A stretch of DNA of 64,000 nucleotides from Pedobacter sp. HDW13 (GCF_011303555.1 NZ_CP049868.1:5952001-6016000), one strand, 5' to 3'. Shown: positions 18,627 through 27,770, numbered from the stretch's first letter. Notes: generated from the letters alone by a model not told the origin. A program made the numbers and translations.

Positions 18627-19383
18627 ATCGTGGTGCTTTAACCAAAATCCCTTCCGATTTTAATTTTTCGGCAATGCGTTTTGCAAAGGTTACTGCGTGT
18701 GCCCCATCGCCATGTACGCAAATGGTTTCGGCATCAACGGCAATGATTTTACCACTTACACTGCGCACTTCCTGTTTTAATGCAAAAGCAACAACCTGAT
18801 TTAAAGCTGCCTCCTCATCAGTAATCAATGCACCGGGTTCGGTGCGCGGCGTTAACGATCCGTTATCCTGATAACTCCTATCTGCAAAAACTTCCGAGGC
18901 AGTTGCAATACCCTTATTTTGGGCTTCAGCAATCATTTTACTCCCCGAAAGCGCATACAAAATTAATTTCGGATCAAAATCATACACCGCTTGTACAATG
19001 GCTTTAGCAAGTTCAGCATCTTTAGCAGCCATATTGTAAAGTGCGCCATGTGCTTTTACGTGATTTAATTTTCCTCTTGCAACCTTTACAAAAGCGCTTA
19101 GAGCCCCAATCTGGTACAAGGTGAGCTGATAGGCTTCCTGTGCCGAAATTTTAATCTCCCTGCGTCCAAAACCCTGCAAATCGGGCAAGCCCGGATGTGC
19201 GCCTATAGCCACTCCTTTTTTGATGGCCAGGGCCACGGCGTGCTGCATTACGGCAGGATCGCCGGCATGAAAACCACAGGCAATATTGGCTGATGAAATG
19301 TAATCCATCAGTTCAACATCATTGGGCATGGTATAATTTCCAAATGCTTCGCCCATATCGCAATTCAGATCTATTTCTTTCAT
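18616..19383 (-). CDS. pxpA: 5-oxoprolinase subunit A (LamB/YcsF family)
   Basis: PxpA works with PxpB and PxpC to open 5-oxoproline to glutamate with ATP. The 255-residue protein has the family N-terminus IDLNCDMGEAFG and ANIACGFHAGDP, the segment GAHPGLPDLQGFGRR (about 83-97) and C-terminal CVHGDGAHAV. Length is typical. Its ATG overlaps the pxpC stop codon by 4 nt (ATGA), showing translational coupling. Confidence 0.95.
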   Translation of the reverse strand: MKEIDLNCDMGEAFGNYTMPNDVELMDYISSANIACGFHAGDPAVMQHAVALAIKKGVAIGAHPGLPDLQGFGRREIKISAQEAYQLTLYQIGALSAFVKVARGKLNHVKAHGALYNMAAKDAELAKAIVQAVYDFDPKLILYALSGSKMIAEAQNKGIATASEVFADRSYQDNGSLTPRTEPGALITDEEAALNQVVAFALKQEVRSVSGKIIAVDAETICVHGDGAHAVTFAKRIAEKLKSEGILVKAPRYES

Positions 19384-20381
19384 ATAGTGCTGGTATATTT
19401 TATATTTATAGCCTTGCTAATCAACAACAAATCATGCTCTTTCTGAAGGTAAAGTTCTTCTGCTTCATCTCTCGATATTTCTGAAAAACTGATCTCATCT
19501 CCTGGTTTTAACTGTGCACATAATGGTAAATCTACATCGGCAACGTGTGCAATACGCGGGTAGCCGCCCGTTGTCTGGCAATCAGCCATTAATATAACCA
19601 AATCACCATTACCTGTTACCTGTATAACGCCCGGAGTAACCGCAGTGCTAAGCAGCTCCTTTTTTGTTTTCCGAACCATCGGTCTACCTGATAAATGGCA
19701 ACCCATTCGATTGCTCTTTAAACTGATTTGGTATGTTTTGGTTAAGAATGCAATAATTGAGCTGGCATCAAACCAGTTAAATTCGTTGGCCAGTACCACC
19801 CTAATGGTTTTCCGGTTAGCAGACAATAAAATTTCGCGCGAGATGCGCCAGTTAGGATAAATTAAAGCCCTGCTGTTCAACTCATGTATAATAGCTGCAG
19901 AAACAGCACTGATGGCATCAACATTGCGCAACACATCGCCTTCTGCCAGCTTACGCCCTTCAAAACCGCCAAATTTAACCGGCAGGTAAGTGCTTTTACT
20001 CCCCAGTACCTCGGGCACCTGCCAACCACCCGCCATCGCCAGATAGGTACGCATACCTAGTGGATTATGGATTAAAGTAAGTATTGCCCCTTTCGGAAAA
20101 AGCAGTGGTTTTTCTGCAGGCATTACCTCGCCCCCGTACATCAAAAAAGCGCCATCACCCGAGTAAGCAAGCAAAACAACTGTATGGGTTGTAAATGAAG
20201 CATTTGCATAGGTAAATTCGAGGGTGGCCATATCATCATCATTGCCAACAGCTTTATTGGCCAACCGGTGGGCCAGCTGGTCCATAGCGCCCGAAACGGG
20301 TATGGCCTGCGCAAGGTGTTTGTATCTGCCCATATCTTGCACCGTAGTTAACAGGCCGGGTTTTATGATGCTTATCTCCAT
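19380..20381 (-). CDS. pxpC: 5-oxoprolinase subunit C (biotin-dependent carboxyltransferase-like)
   Basis: The 333-residue protein begins with the KipA/AHS2 signature (IIKPGLLTTVQDMGRYKHL) and carries SGAMDQLAHRLANKAVGN. It contains RMGCHLSGRP and the C-terminal DCQTTGGYPRIAHV, both typical of AHS2 proteins. It lies 3 nt after pxpB and overlaps pxpA by 4 nt. Together B and C form the ATP-using complex that acts with PxpA. Confidence 0.94.
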   Translation of the reverse strand: MEISIIKPGLLTTVQDMGRYKHLAQAIPVSGAMDQLAHRLANKAVGNDDDMATLEFTYANASFTTHTVVLLAYSGDGAFLMYGGEVMPAEKPLLFPKGAILTLIHNPLGMRTYLAMAGGWQVPEVLGSKSTYLPVKFGGFEGRKLAEGDVLRNVDAISAVSAAIIHELNSRALIYPNWRISREILLSANRKTIRVVLANEFNWFDASSIIAFLTKTYQISLKSNRMGCHLSGRPMVRKTKKELLSTAVTPGVIQVTGNGDLVILMADCQTTGGYPRIAHVADVDLPLCAQLKPGDEISFSEISRDEAEELYLQKEHDLLLISKAINIKYTSTI

Positions 20382-20384
20382 ATT

Positions 20385-21122
20385 TTATTCAGGATAAGCA
20401 TTAAATTCTTCAATGGTTATGGCTTTAAAGGTAATCGAATCGCCACCTTTTAAAAGCGCAGGTTGTTGGCGCTTTGCATCAAACAACTGCAATGGGGTTC
20501 GGCCAATTATTTGCCAGCCCCCAGGTATTTCAATCGGATAAATACCCGTTTGTAATCCGGCTATACCAACCGATCCGGCAGGTATTGCGGCAGCAGGAAC
20601 CTCTTTTCGGGCTGTGGCCAATGTTGCTGGCATACCACCCATGTAGGCAAAACCAGGTACAAAACCTATCATATAAACACTGTAACTGGCACCACTGTGT
20701 AAGGCAATTACCTCAGCTTCGCTAAGGCCGTTATTTTGGGCCACAGTTAAAATATCAGGGCCAAAATTTCCACCATAACATACCGGAATAACGATATGGT
20801 TACCCCCAAGCCCTGTTTGGCTGGGCTCATTGTGACTAATTGTCTTTAAATAAGCCGAAACCTTTTCGTAACAGGTTTTACCCGGCAAATCTGCCGAGGC
20901 AACCACTAAAGGATCGAAAAAAACTGTTAATGTGCTGTAAGCAGGTACGGTAGTGGTAAAGCCCGAAAATGGATTTTGTGTTAAAAGCCAGTTAAAACTG
21001 CTTACCAGGCGCCACAATGTTTCACTTATAACATGGCCAAATACAACGGTTACGGCTTTTTCGCTTAATGCATAAATAGAAATGGAATAATCAGACGCAA
21101 AGTCTCCCTGCTGTTCGCTCAT
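20385..21122 (-). CDS. pxpB: 5-oxoprolinase subunit B (KipI/AHS1 family)
   Basis: The 245-residue protein has the AHS1 core: IPVCYGGNFGPDI, GFVPGFAYMGGMP (about 163-175), and PAGSVGIAGLQTGIYPIEIPGGW, followed by GRTPLQLFD. These segments are highly conserved among KipI/PxpB proteins. It is the first gene of the operon (pxpB, pxpC, pxpA, transporter, M1 peptidase). I see no clear consensus promoter in the roughly 190 nt upstream. Confidence 0.95.
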   Translation of the reverse strand: MSEQQGDFASDYSISIYALSEKAVTVVFGHVISETLWRLVSSFNWLLTQNPFSGFTTTVPAYSTLTVFFDPLVVASADLPGKTCYEKVSAYLKTISHNEPSQTGLGGNHIVIPVCYGGNFGPDILTVAQNNGLSEAEVIALHSGASYSVYMIGFVPGFAYMGGMPATLATARKEVPAAAIPAGSVGIAGLQTGIYPIEIPGGWQIIGRTPLQLFDAKRQQPALLKGGDSITFKAITIEEFNAYPE

Positions 21123-21315
21123 ACTAATTACGCCAAACTATTTTTAGAATAAATAAGCTTCATACCTGTTATACAAACAAAGTGTAGCCATAAAAATGAT
21201 TATATAATATCGAAATAGCAAGTTTAATGCATTTTAGGCTAAAAAGCTGTAAAAACAGGAGGCATTTGATATATATCGGAGCAAATAATCTTGTAATTCT
21301 GAATAAACAATCTGT

Positions 21316-22113
21316 TTAAGCTCCCTTATACCATCGTTTAAAAGCCACCACTTTACGTTGGCTAACTATTAAACTGCGGTTATGGGGTAAAGTAAATTTT
21401 AAAATCAGTTTTAACCGCCTCGAATGGCCTAACTCAAAGCCTTCAATAATAGCCCGGTTTACAATATCCGACCGGTTAATTAAAAAATATTGATCGGCCG
21501 GTAATTCGCTTAAACTTTGTTCGATTGTTTTACTCCATATTACCGATTCGCCGTTTTTTAAAACCGCTAAATAACCCTGCCCTAGTGGATAAATAACTGC
21601 GACTTCAGTTTTAGTTTGGTTAACTTCTGTTGGTTTATGTTTACTGGGCAAGCGTAATTTTGCCAATTGTTGCCGCCCCTGCATTTGAGCAATAATTAAG
21701 TATATTAAATTTAGAAACAGCACAAAGCACACCACCAGGGTAAAATCGTATTTAAAATAGTCTGCAGTAATAATATTCTGCCCTCTGATGTAAAAATATG
21801 CCGCAGCGAGTAAAATCGCCAGCAATAGGGTTACCAGTACCCCCAAAACCAGTTGCAACCAAAGTCTGCGCCTAAAGTGAGCACCCCAGGGTTTTACTTT
21901 ATCTAAATACCGCGTAACCACCAAAATAAACTCGGCAGTAGCCATGGTAATTATAAAGCTACCTAAAACAGCATAATAGTAATAGGGCAATTGCAATAAA
22001 GTAAAAAAGCTTTCGGGTTCGCCATAGGCTACCAGATAATGGGCAGTTAATAAAAAAATAGGTGTTCGGTAATAAATTGCTGGATAAGTAATATTGCGTT
22101 TGGAGAGGTACAT
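21316..22113 (-). CDS. Membrane-bound LytTR-family transcription regulator
   Basis: The 265-residue protein has four hydrophobic segments (about 16-32, 42-66, 87-109 and 125-143) and a cytoplasmic C-terminal LytTR DNA-binding domain from about 165. The domain shows the usual pattern LNRSDIVNR, GHSRRLKLIL and SLIVSQRKVVAFKRWY. Such one-component membrane regulators are common in Bacteroidota. It lies downstream of pxpB on the opposite side of a 193-nt gap with no overlap, so it is probably an independent unit. Confidence 0.86.
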   Translation of the reverse strand: MYLSKRNITYPAIYYRTPIFLLTAHYLVAYGEPESFFTLLQLPYYYYAVLGSFIITMATAEFILVVTRYLDKVKPWGAHFRRRLWLQLVLGVLVTLLLAILLAAAYFYIRGQNIITADYFKYDFTLVVCFVLFLNLIYLIIAQMQGRQQLAKLRLPSKHKPTEVNQTKTEVAVIYPLGQGYLAVLKNGESVIWSKTIEQSLSELPADQYFLINRSDIVNRAIIEGFELGHSRRLKLILKFTLPHNRSLIVSQRKVVAFKRWYKGA

Positions 22114-22286
22114 AGCGCGTTGAATTTAATATGATAGACCAACTTCAGATTTCAGATACTTAGAAACCTACAAGCGCAACTGCAAAAGGTTCTCCAAAAT
22201 TACCGGATGTGTATCGTTCAGCTCGTTTTTTGCTATCATTCGGCTTCAAAACCGCTTTAAATCCACAAAAAATATTAAATGGAGAT

Positions 22287-22294
22287 TATGTTTG
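22287..22294 (+). promoter_or_regulatory. -7 promoter box
   Basis: TATGTTTG matches TAnnTTTG and lies about 43 nt before the ATG at 22337. It supports that ATG over an in-frame TTG at 22292, which would lie within the promoter box. Confidence 0.48.
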
Positions 22295-22336
22295 TTTACC
22301 CAACTGGGGAATTTATTAACCATAACACCTACTATT

Positions 22337-22645
22337 ATGCAAAAATTTCCATTCACCGATTTAGGAGTTCAAGACCTTCAAAATCAACTTTACCAATGCA
22401 CCGATGCCCAACTTAAAGCAGAAGAAGATCTGATTTTGTTAAATTTCAGAAAATGGGTTGCTGAGCATTTTACATTAAGTACTGATCAGTTGCTTTTTAT
22501 AGAGAAACAAGATCGAAAGATGATTAGTTTTTTAGCTAGTCAAACTGCTATTGCAATTATTAACCGCTTGCCCATTACGTTAATAAAACCTGCATCAAAA
22601 CCAAGTAATCAACTGGCATATAGCGAGTTAATACCTAATTATTAA
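22337..22645 (+). CDS. Hypothetical protein (102 residues)
   Basis: The product starts MQKFPFTDLGVQDLQNQLYQ and is a mostly helical, soluble protein with no signal peptide. It contains the segment TDAQLKAEEDLILLNFRKW and a central ASQTAIAIINRLP. I do not recognise the family. It has a promoter box upstream and a terminator hairpin 25 nt downstream, so it is probably a true gene. The XRE gene follows on the same strand. Confidence 0.7.
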   Translation: MQKFPFTDLGVQDLQNQLYQCTDAQLKAEEDLILLNFRKWVAEHFTLSTDQLLFIEKQDRKMISFLASQTAIAIINRLPITLIKPASKPSNQLAYSELIPNY

Positions 22646-22669
22646 ATCAAATATAATACAAATAAATGA

Positions 22670-22695
22670 AATTGCGGTAATAAACAACCGCAATT
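22670..22695 (+). terminator. Hairpin after the 102-residue gene
   Basis: A perfect 9-bp inverted repeat AATTGCGGT / ACCGCAATT (22670-22678, 22687-22695) is followed by ATTTA. It is a moderate Rho-independent terminator candidate. Confidence 0.5.
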
Positions 22696-22742
22696 ATTTA
22701 AAATAAGTTAGAGACTTTAAGTGCTAAATAATTATAACCTTA

Positions 22743-22967
22743 ATGATTAAGAAAGAAGGCTCAGAAATTCAAAAGAAATTTGGTTTCCATCTGAAAAAGA
22801 TCAGGAATCAAAAAGGCTTGAGTTTACGCGCCATGGCCCGGAATTGTGAGATTGATGACAGCAATATTTCTAAAATCGAAAACGGTAAGTTCGATGTACA
22901 ACTTACCACCATTATCGAGCTGGCCAAAGGCTTAGATATTCATCCTAAAGATTTACTGGATTTTTAA
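22743..22967 (+). CDS. XRE-family HTH transcription regulator
   Basis: The 74-residue protein is a single Cro/C1-type HTH domain: LKKIRNQKGLSLRAMARNCE, then DDSNISKIENGKFDVQLTTI, then LAKGLDIHPKDLLDF. This is the minimal HTH_3 form with no effector domain, as in many small Bacteroidota regulators. Its stop lies 14 nt from the convergent SGNH hydrolase stop. Confidence 0.92.
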   Translation: MIKKEGSEIQKKFGFHLKKIRNQKGLSLRAMARNCEIDDSNISKIENGKFDVQLTTIIELAKGLDIHPKDLLDF

Positions 22968-22980
22968 CCAGTTTATCAGG

Positions 22981-23754
22981 CTAAAAATTCTTGCGTACTA
23001 TATTTCCTATTGCATTAGCCCAGAAGCGGCCTAATGATGCTGCCCCTAATTTATTTGGATGCAAGTAAAAAGTGCCTGCCTGTCCTTTCTCAGGTATCAG
23101 TTCAGTTAAGTGGTGTTTCTTAAAATAGGTAAATGCTTTTTTATCTCCAACAAACACATGTTTTGGATTAGTTAACTGATAACTTTTAGCCAGACTATCT
23201 ATTTTTGGAATATAACTTTGCAACCGAGATAAACCTTCCTGCAGGTATTTAGAACTATTGTAGGTATTTGGGCTATACCATATTGGATGCTGCAATACCA
23301 CTACAGCTTTAGGAAAACCGGCAAGCAATTTATCGACAATAATTTTCACATTTTCAATATAGCGTTCTGCAGATACGGGTGAACCATGGGGCCCTTGTAT
23401 TGCACTATCGTTCGTGCCGAGTTTCACAGAAAAAATAAGCAGTGCTTCTTTATCTGTAAAAGCACTTGCAGCCTCCTCTATTTTAGTAAACGTGCGTGTT
23501 TCAGCAGGTAAAAAATCGAAAGTAGTATACCCGCTATGCCCCTGGTTACTGAAATTAACCTCTCCTATTCCTTTTTGTTTAAGCAAATAGGCAACAGCGT
23601 TAGCTGGCGGAGCTTCTACAACATTAGCCAATTGTACCCCCTGAGTTATACTGTTACCAATAAAAACAATATTCAGGTTTCGTTTTTCGCTTTGCGCATA
23701 TAAAAACGATGCGCTAAATAATAACAAAGCTAAACAGGTCAGTATTTTCTTCAT
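22981..23754 (-). CDS. Secreted SGNH/GDSL-family hydrolase
   Basis: The 257-residue protein has a signal peptide ending near LYAQS (residue 21). Block I is NIVFIGNSITQGVQ with the nucleophile Ser of the GNSIT motif (about 35). Block III holds LGTNDSAI, and the C-terminal His is in FYLHPNKLGAASLGRFWA. This suggests an extracytoplasmic esterase acting on acetylated or acylated glycans. The gene stands alone on the minus strand, downstream of the GHKL ATPase by 46 nt, so the two could share a transcript. Confidence 0.86.
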   Translation of the reverse strand: MKKILTCLALLLFSASFLYAQSEKRNLNIVFIGNSITQGVQLANVVEAPPANAVAYLLKQKGIGEVNFSNQGHSGYTTFDFLPAETRTFTKIEEAASAFTDKEALLIFSVKLGTNDSAIQGPHGSPVSAERYIENVKIIVDKLLAGFPKAVVVLQHPIWYSPNTYNSSKYLQEGLSRLQSYIPKIDSLAKSYQLTNPKHVFVGDKKAFTYFKKHHLTELIPEKGQAGTFYLHPNKLGAASLGRFWANAIGNIVRKNF

Positions 23755-23800
23755 CTCTACGGGTGATTTAATTTTGGCTAACCTACAACAAATTAACTGG

Positions 23801-25084
23801 TTAATGCTCCTGCGATTCCATTTTTTTTATAATACTTAAAAGTGCTTCCTTTTCCTCTGTTTCGAGGTCAATCATACTATTAAAGAGCTCAAAAATCTGA
23901 TCGCGCTGGTTAGAAACAAGCAAAAGATCCATTAATCTTACCAACGTTCTTTTCTGCCCGGTATTTAAGCTACCAAATAATTTAGGTTCGGCTTCGTAAA
24001 TAGCCTTAATTAAATTAATCAACTCGGGTTTTCGCTGTTGTTTTTCTCTTTCTGTGGCATATACCGGAAATACATCTTCCTGCTCATAGGCATCAATTAA
24101 TCTACTTGCATATTCCTTTAAAAAAGGTTTTCGCTTACTTTTTAAGTACTCAGTAAGTTCTTTAATCAGAAAGCGGTATTCAGCCGACGATTTTGCAGCG
24201 CCAAATATGGCCACCTGACCTTCATTTTCAAAGCTTTTAAAATCAAAATGGCGAAAGAAATCGCTGTCGATATAAATACTATGGAAATAATCATCACTTT
24301 TTTTATTGAGCGTAGTGTAATCTTTATATACTTCTTCTCCCCCTGCCAAAAAATAATACTTAGATAGCTCCCTGTGCAGGTTATCTTTCCAATGCACATA
24401 TTTAATCTTAAAGTTAACAGCCGTATCGGGATAAAAAATATTAAACTCCTCTAAACTTTTAATGTTATCGTTAAAATTAAGAGGGGTACCATTTACAATA
24501 AGCGAATAGTTTTTATGCTTATTCAGCTCAATGAACCAGCAGAATTCATTGATTAGGAAAGGAATCACAGTTTCTTCCAAATCCTGTTGCCCAATGCGCA
24601 AATTGGAAAAAGAAACCACCGTACCTGTTTGGGCATTAGCAGTCGGTGGAGCGGTAAAATCGTGACTATAACTGTTAAGCCCGCCTGTACTGATATATAT
24701 TTCTCCATGCCTGAATCCATTTTCGGTCTGGTAAGTTGTACGCCAGGTAGCATTATGGGCAAATGTAAAAAAGGTAAGCCTCCCCACACCGTTACGTCCA
24801 TGCATTTTAGATGTGTGTTTTGGCGCAATAATCTGTATGGCTTTCTCCGATTCAAAAAACGGATCGAACTTCTTTTGCAAACGATCGAAATTTATTCCAT
24901 AACCATTGTCAGCAATATCCAAACTTTCTAAATGGCCTAACGCATTGGCTACATAATCCAGTTTAATGGTATCTGCATTGGCATCAAAACCGTTCCAGAT
25001 GTACTCTGCAATGGCTTGTTTTTCATTATAGTTTTTTAATACTTTTTGAATACCCTTTGAGGTGATGTTAACACTTACCGACAT
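23801..25084 (-). CDS. Stand-alone GHKL (Hsp90/MutL/MORC-like) ATPase
   Basis: The 427-residue protein has all GHKL motifs: the N-box EYIWNGFDANA (Asn31), the G1 box DIADNGYGI (Asp59) and the G2-like loop GRNGVGRL (about 96-103), then TGTVVSFSN. A C-terminal helical region (about 300-427) ends in an acidic helix DLETEEKEALLSIIKK. There is no histidine-kinase dimerisation or receiver domain. Proteins of this type (HATPase_c_3, like the N-half of MutL, Hsp90 or MORC) are found alone or in defence islands; here there are no defence partners. The start is well supported by the N-terminal MSVSVNITSKGI. Confidence 0.82.
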   Translation of the reverse strand: MSVSVNITSKGIQKVLKNYNEKQAIAEYIWNGFDANADTIKLDYVANALGHLESLDIADNGYGINFDRLQKKFDPFFESEKAIQIIAPKHTSKMHGRNGVGRLTFFTFAHNATWRTTYQTENGFRHGEIYISTGGLNSYSHDFTAPPTANAQTGTVVSFSNLRIGQQDLEETVIPFLINEFCWFIELNKHKNYSLIVNGTPLNFNDNIKSLEEFNIFYPDTAVNFKIKYVHWKDNLHRELSKYYFLAGGEEVYKDYTTLNKKSDDYFHSIYIDSDFFRHFDFKSFENEGQVAIFGAAKSSAEYRFLIKELTEYLKSKRKPFLKEYASRLIDAYEQEDVFPVYATEREKQQRKPELINLIKAIYEAEPKLFGSLNTGQKRTLVRLMDLLLVSNQRDQIFELFNSMIDLETEEKEALLSIIKKMESQEH

Positions 25085-25101
25085 AATACTAAATTAATTA
25101 G

Positions 25102-25109
25102 CAAATATA
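25102..25109 (-). promoter_or_regulatory. -7 promoter box of the GHKL ATPase gene
   Basis: On the minus strand TATATTTG matches TAnnTTTG and lies 17 nt before the ATG. No well-placed -33 box is obvious. Confidence 0.42.
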
Positions 25110-25317
25110 ATATTAAATTCAACCTTGTTGGAAATTTTCAATCTTAAGTTTTAAACATGATGAAATTTGTATCTCAATCGAGTTATATTCTACTCATAAA
25201 TTAACTCAATTACAGAAGTATTCCTCTTTTTTAAGATAAAATTTGGATTTTCTGTAATAAAGCTATAATTTCTCCCCTGTAATAGATCATCCCGAGTCTT
25301 TTGTATTGGTTTAATTA

Positions 25318-26904
25318 ATGAGGGCCATATTTATTATTGTTGCTTGCTGTATAGTAAGCGGCCTATGTGTTGCACAGCCCGTGATAAAGGTTGAAGGGCA
25401 AAACTTCATCAATTTAGGTAAATCGGCTTATTTTTGGCGCGATACTACCGGAAAAACCCCTTTCGAAACGGTAGAAAAGTTTAATTCCAAACGGTTTAGT
25501 CCAGGAAAATCGCCTGTTTTTAACGGCGGAACCGATGGTCATGTATGGTGGATGAAATTACGTTTCAGCCGAAAGCCAGAAACCGTACCCTATCTTTTTA
25601 TTGATTATGCCAGTATTGATACGCTGTGCTTATTTTACCGCGATACTTTGGGCAATGTACAGCATGTACACTCGGGCATGCTTGGTTTAAAACAAAATGA
25701 TGCCGTGCTGGGCACAGGATATATATTTCCATTACAACAAGCCAAAGGGCCAGTAAGCGAAATTTACATCCGAATGCAGACCATGAATACGCTGCTGGTA
25801 CCATTTAAATTAATTACCGAACCTGTATTAAACCGTGCATTAACTAAGGAGTATAGTGCGCAGTTAATTTATGTAGGTATTGCACTCATGATCATCATTT
25901 TCCATTTGTTTATGTTTGTAATGACGCGGAGTAAGCTTTTTGCCCTTTACATGGCGCGCGTAGTATTGCTTTTCTTCATTACCATGGTCTGCTATCTTCA
26001 GGGCTATGGCCTGATGCTTGGTTTACCCGCAGCCCGGTTTATTTTTTTGCATGCGCATTTCTTTATTGCACTTGGCTATATCTGTACCATTCTTTTTAAC
26101 AGTTATTTTTTAAAACTAAAAAGGCAACTTCCGTTTTTGCATAAAATATTCAAAATACTGAGTATGGCATGGGGCATAATTTTAATCTGCTCGCTTTGGG
26201 ATGCCAGAAGTATTACGAATGCGCTCACCCAGCTTTTATTTCTAATTACCTCACTGCTTTTTTTATTTAGCAGTATAAAAGTTATTGTGATACGCGGCTA
26301 TGCCAAAACGGCCCCTTTTATTAGTTTTTATGTTTTAGGATGGATCCCTGTAGCACTGGTTTCTATTTATCTTGTATTAAGTTTAATGGCCATCATTCCT
26401 TTTCAGTCTTATACCTTTAACCTGCTTACTTTTGCAGCCATAATTGAAGGGATATTAATTAGTTTGGGGCTGTTCGGACAAAGATTGCGCCTGCTTTCAC
26501 GTCATAATGCACACTTTCGCCGCCAACGTATTCTTTTACAAGAACAAATGGAAGGCTACAAAAAGCAGCTAAGCGAAAAAAAGATGGCTCCCACTGTACA
26601 TTTATCACTTAAGGAGTTGACTAATCTGGCACAAACAAAAGATCCGTCATTTATGGAAAGATTCCGTGAAAGCGAAGCTGGGTTTATAAAAGAGCTTTTA
26701 CAGCTTTCGCCACAGCTTCTTACAGCCGAACTTGAATTGTGTGCTTACATGCGGTTAAATTTTGACACCAAAGAAATTGCACGGGCCTGCCGCTTAAGTG
26801 TTCGTGCAGTAGAAAGCCGAAAATACCGTGTACGTAAGAAATTAGGTATCGATGCTGAGGCGAATTTGCAAACTTGGATACTTGATCTGGCTAGAACGTC
26901 CTAA
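25318..26904 (+). CDS. 7TMR-DISM sensor with LuxR-type HTH
   Basis: The 528-residue protein has a signal peptide (ending near VAQP, residue 21), an extracellular 7TMR-DISMED2-like sensory domain (about 25-175), seven hydrophobic helices (about 183-390), a coiled-coil linker and a C-terminal LuxR-like HTH (LELCAYMRLNFDTKEIARA and LSVRAVESRKYRVRKKLGI, about 475-520). This is a one-component sensor of extracellular ligand that binds DNA. The region around it has only small genes, so the target is not evident. The upstream GHKL ATPase is divergent. Confidence 0.9.
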   Translation: MRAIFIIVACCIVSGLCVAQPVIKVEGQNFINLGKSAYFWRDTTGKTPFETVEKFNSKRFSPGKSPVFNGGTDGHVWWMKLRFSRKPETVPYLFIDYASIDTLCLFYRDTLGNVQHVHSGMLGLKQNDAVLGTGYIFPLQQAKGPVSEIYIRMQTMNTLLVPFKLITEPVLNRALTKEYSAQLIYVGIALMIIIFHLFMFVMTRSKLFALYMARVVLLFFITMVCYLQGYGLMLGLPAARFIFLHAHFFIALGYICTILFNSYFLKLKRQLPFLHKIFKILSMAWGIILICSLWDARSITNALTQLLFLITSLLFLFSSIKVIVIRGYAKTAPFISFYVLGWIPVALVSIYLVLSLMAIIPFQSYTFNLLTFAAIIEGILISLGLFGQRLRLLSRHNAHFRRQRILLQEQMEGYKKQLSEKKMAPTVHLSLKELTNLAQTKDPSFMERFRESEAGFIKELLQLSPQLLTAELELCAYMRLNFDTKEIARACRLSVRAVESRKYRVRKKLGIDAEANLQTWILDLARTS

Positions 26905-27107
26905 ATAATATACAAGAAACATACAGTATAAACCATTAGCATTGCCAATCTATACAGGCTAAGAACTTTAATAAAACGCTTAAAAGCAACAACTTAACAA
27001 TACGTGAGTAGAAATGCGTAGTTTGAAAATGCACCTACCGCATCTTCTTTGCATAAATTCAAGTGGAGTACTGGCGGTGCGATGCCGTTTATTGACCAAA
27101 CAAACTC

Positions 27108-27302
27108 ATGTTTATGTCTGATAAGTACCCGATTTTAACCATGTCGGTAGCAACGGTCTTATCCGGGATGATTTGTTACACGACTATCGGCATGGTTTAT
27201 TTAATTGAACGCGAATCAAACCAAAACAACATGAACAAACTAACTGCAGACATACATTTATTTTATACACCTGGAAAACAGCACTTTAAAAAAGATGCGT
27301 AG
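27108..27302 (+). CDS. Possible small single-span membrane protein
   Basis: The 64-residue product has one hydrophobic segment (SVATVLSGMICYTTIGMVYLI, about 13-33) and a charged C-terminal tail. The start could also be the ATG at 27114. It lies 204 nt after the 7TMR-DISM gene. I do not recognise the family and codon evidence is limited. Confidence 0.42.
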   Translation: MFMSDKYPILTMSVATVLSGMICYTTIGMVYLIERESNQNNMNKLTADIHLFYTPGKQHFKKDA

Positions 27303-27402
27303 GAGTGAGTAGAGAATAATTTTGATAACTTTTAAATGCGTTATTTCTTTGTCCCTGTCTGCCTTAATAAAGATTTTAAACAGATGCTGCGCTTTGGGAG
27401 GT

Positions 27403-27422
27403 CTGGACAGGGGACGGTCCAG
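27403..27422. repeat. Short G/C-rich hairpin upstream of the OrfA-like gene
   Basis: CTGGAC and GTCCAG arms (27403-27408, 27417-27422) flank AGGGGACG in an otherwise AT-rich gap. It lies 30 nt before the ATG of the OrfA-like gene and may be a leader structure or a remnant of a mobile element end. Confidence 0.35.
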
Positions 27423-27452
27423 CCTTCTAGATGCCAGCACATATAGCAAACT

Positions 27453-27770
27453 ATGAAACCAAGTGCCACACCCGCAAAAATTATTGAAAGCATACAAGAA
27501 TTTTATAATGGAAAAGAACCGGAACTCATTTATTCAGAACTGGCAATAGACAAAGATTGCTTTGATGCCTGGATACGGGATTTCGGAATTCTTGCCAACG
27601 AACTAATGGAGCTAAAGGATGAAAATGAAAAATTACGACTTATGTTTACCAATTTAAGCCTCGTAAATCAAAGCCTCCGTAGCTCGCTTGATAGTTTAAC
27701 ACGTTCCGATTCTAAATTAATTGATTTACTGATCGAAAAACGAAAGACAGGAAGCCTCCGATATCCCTAA
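27453..27770 (+). CDS. IS3-type OrfA-like HTH protein (orphan)
   Basis: The 105-residue protein follows the order of an IS3/IS2-group OrfA: an HTH (IIESIQEFYNGKEPELIYSE, then DKDCFDAWIRDFG) and a leucine-zipper-like helix (ELMELKDENEKLRLMFTNLS). The second ORF encoding the DDE integrase is absent, and a receiver-domain gene follows 14 nt later on the same strand. It may be a domesticated DNA-binding protein or a decayed insertion remnant; sequence similarity to OrfA is by pattern only. Confidence 0.62.
   Translation: MKPSATPAKIIESIQEFYNGKEPELIYSELAIDKDCFDAWIRDFGILANELMELKDENEKLRLMFTNLSLVNQSLRSSLDSLTRSDSKLIDLLIEKRKTGSLRYP

Noticed and set aside
23801..25084. Histidine kinase
   Set aside because: The ATPase motifs are present, but there is no HisKA dimerisation/phosphoacceptor domain, sensor domain or membrane segment, and the fold is closer to MutL/Hsp90/MORC.
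27453..27770. Complete IS3-family insertion sequence
   Set aside because: There is no OrfB integrase frame, no paired terminal inverted repeats and no target-site duplication that I can see.
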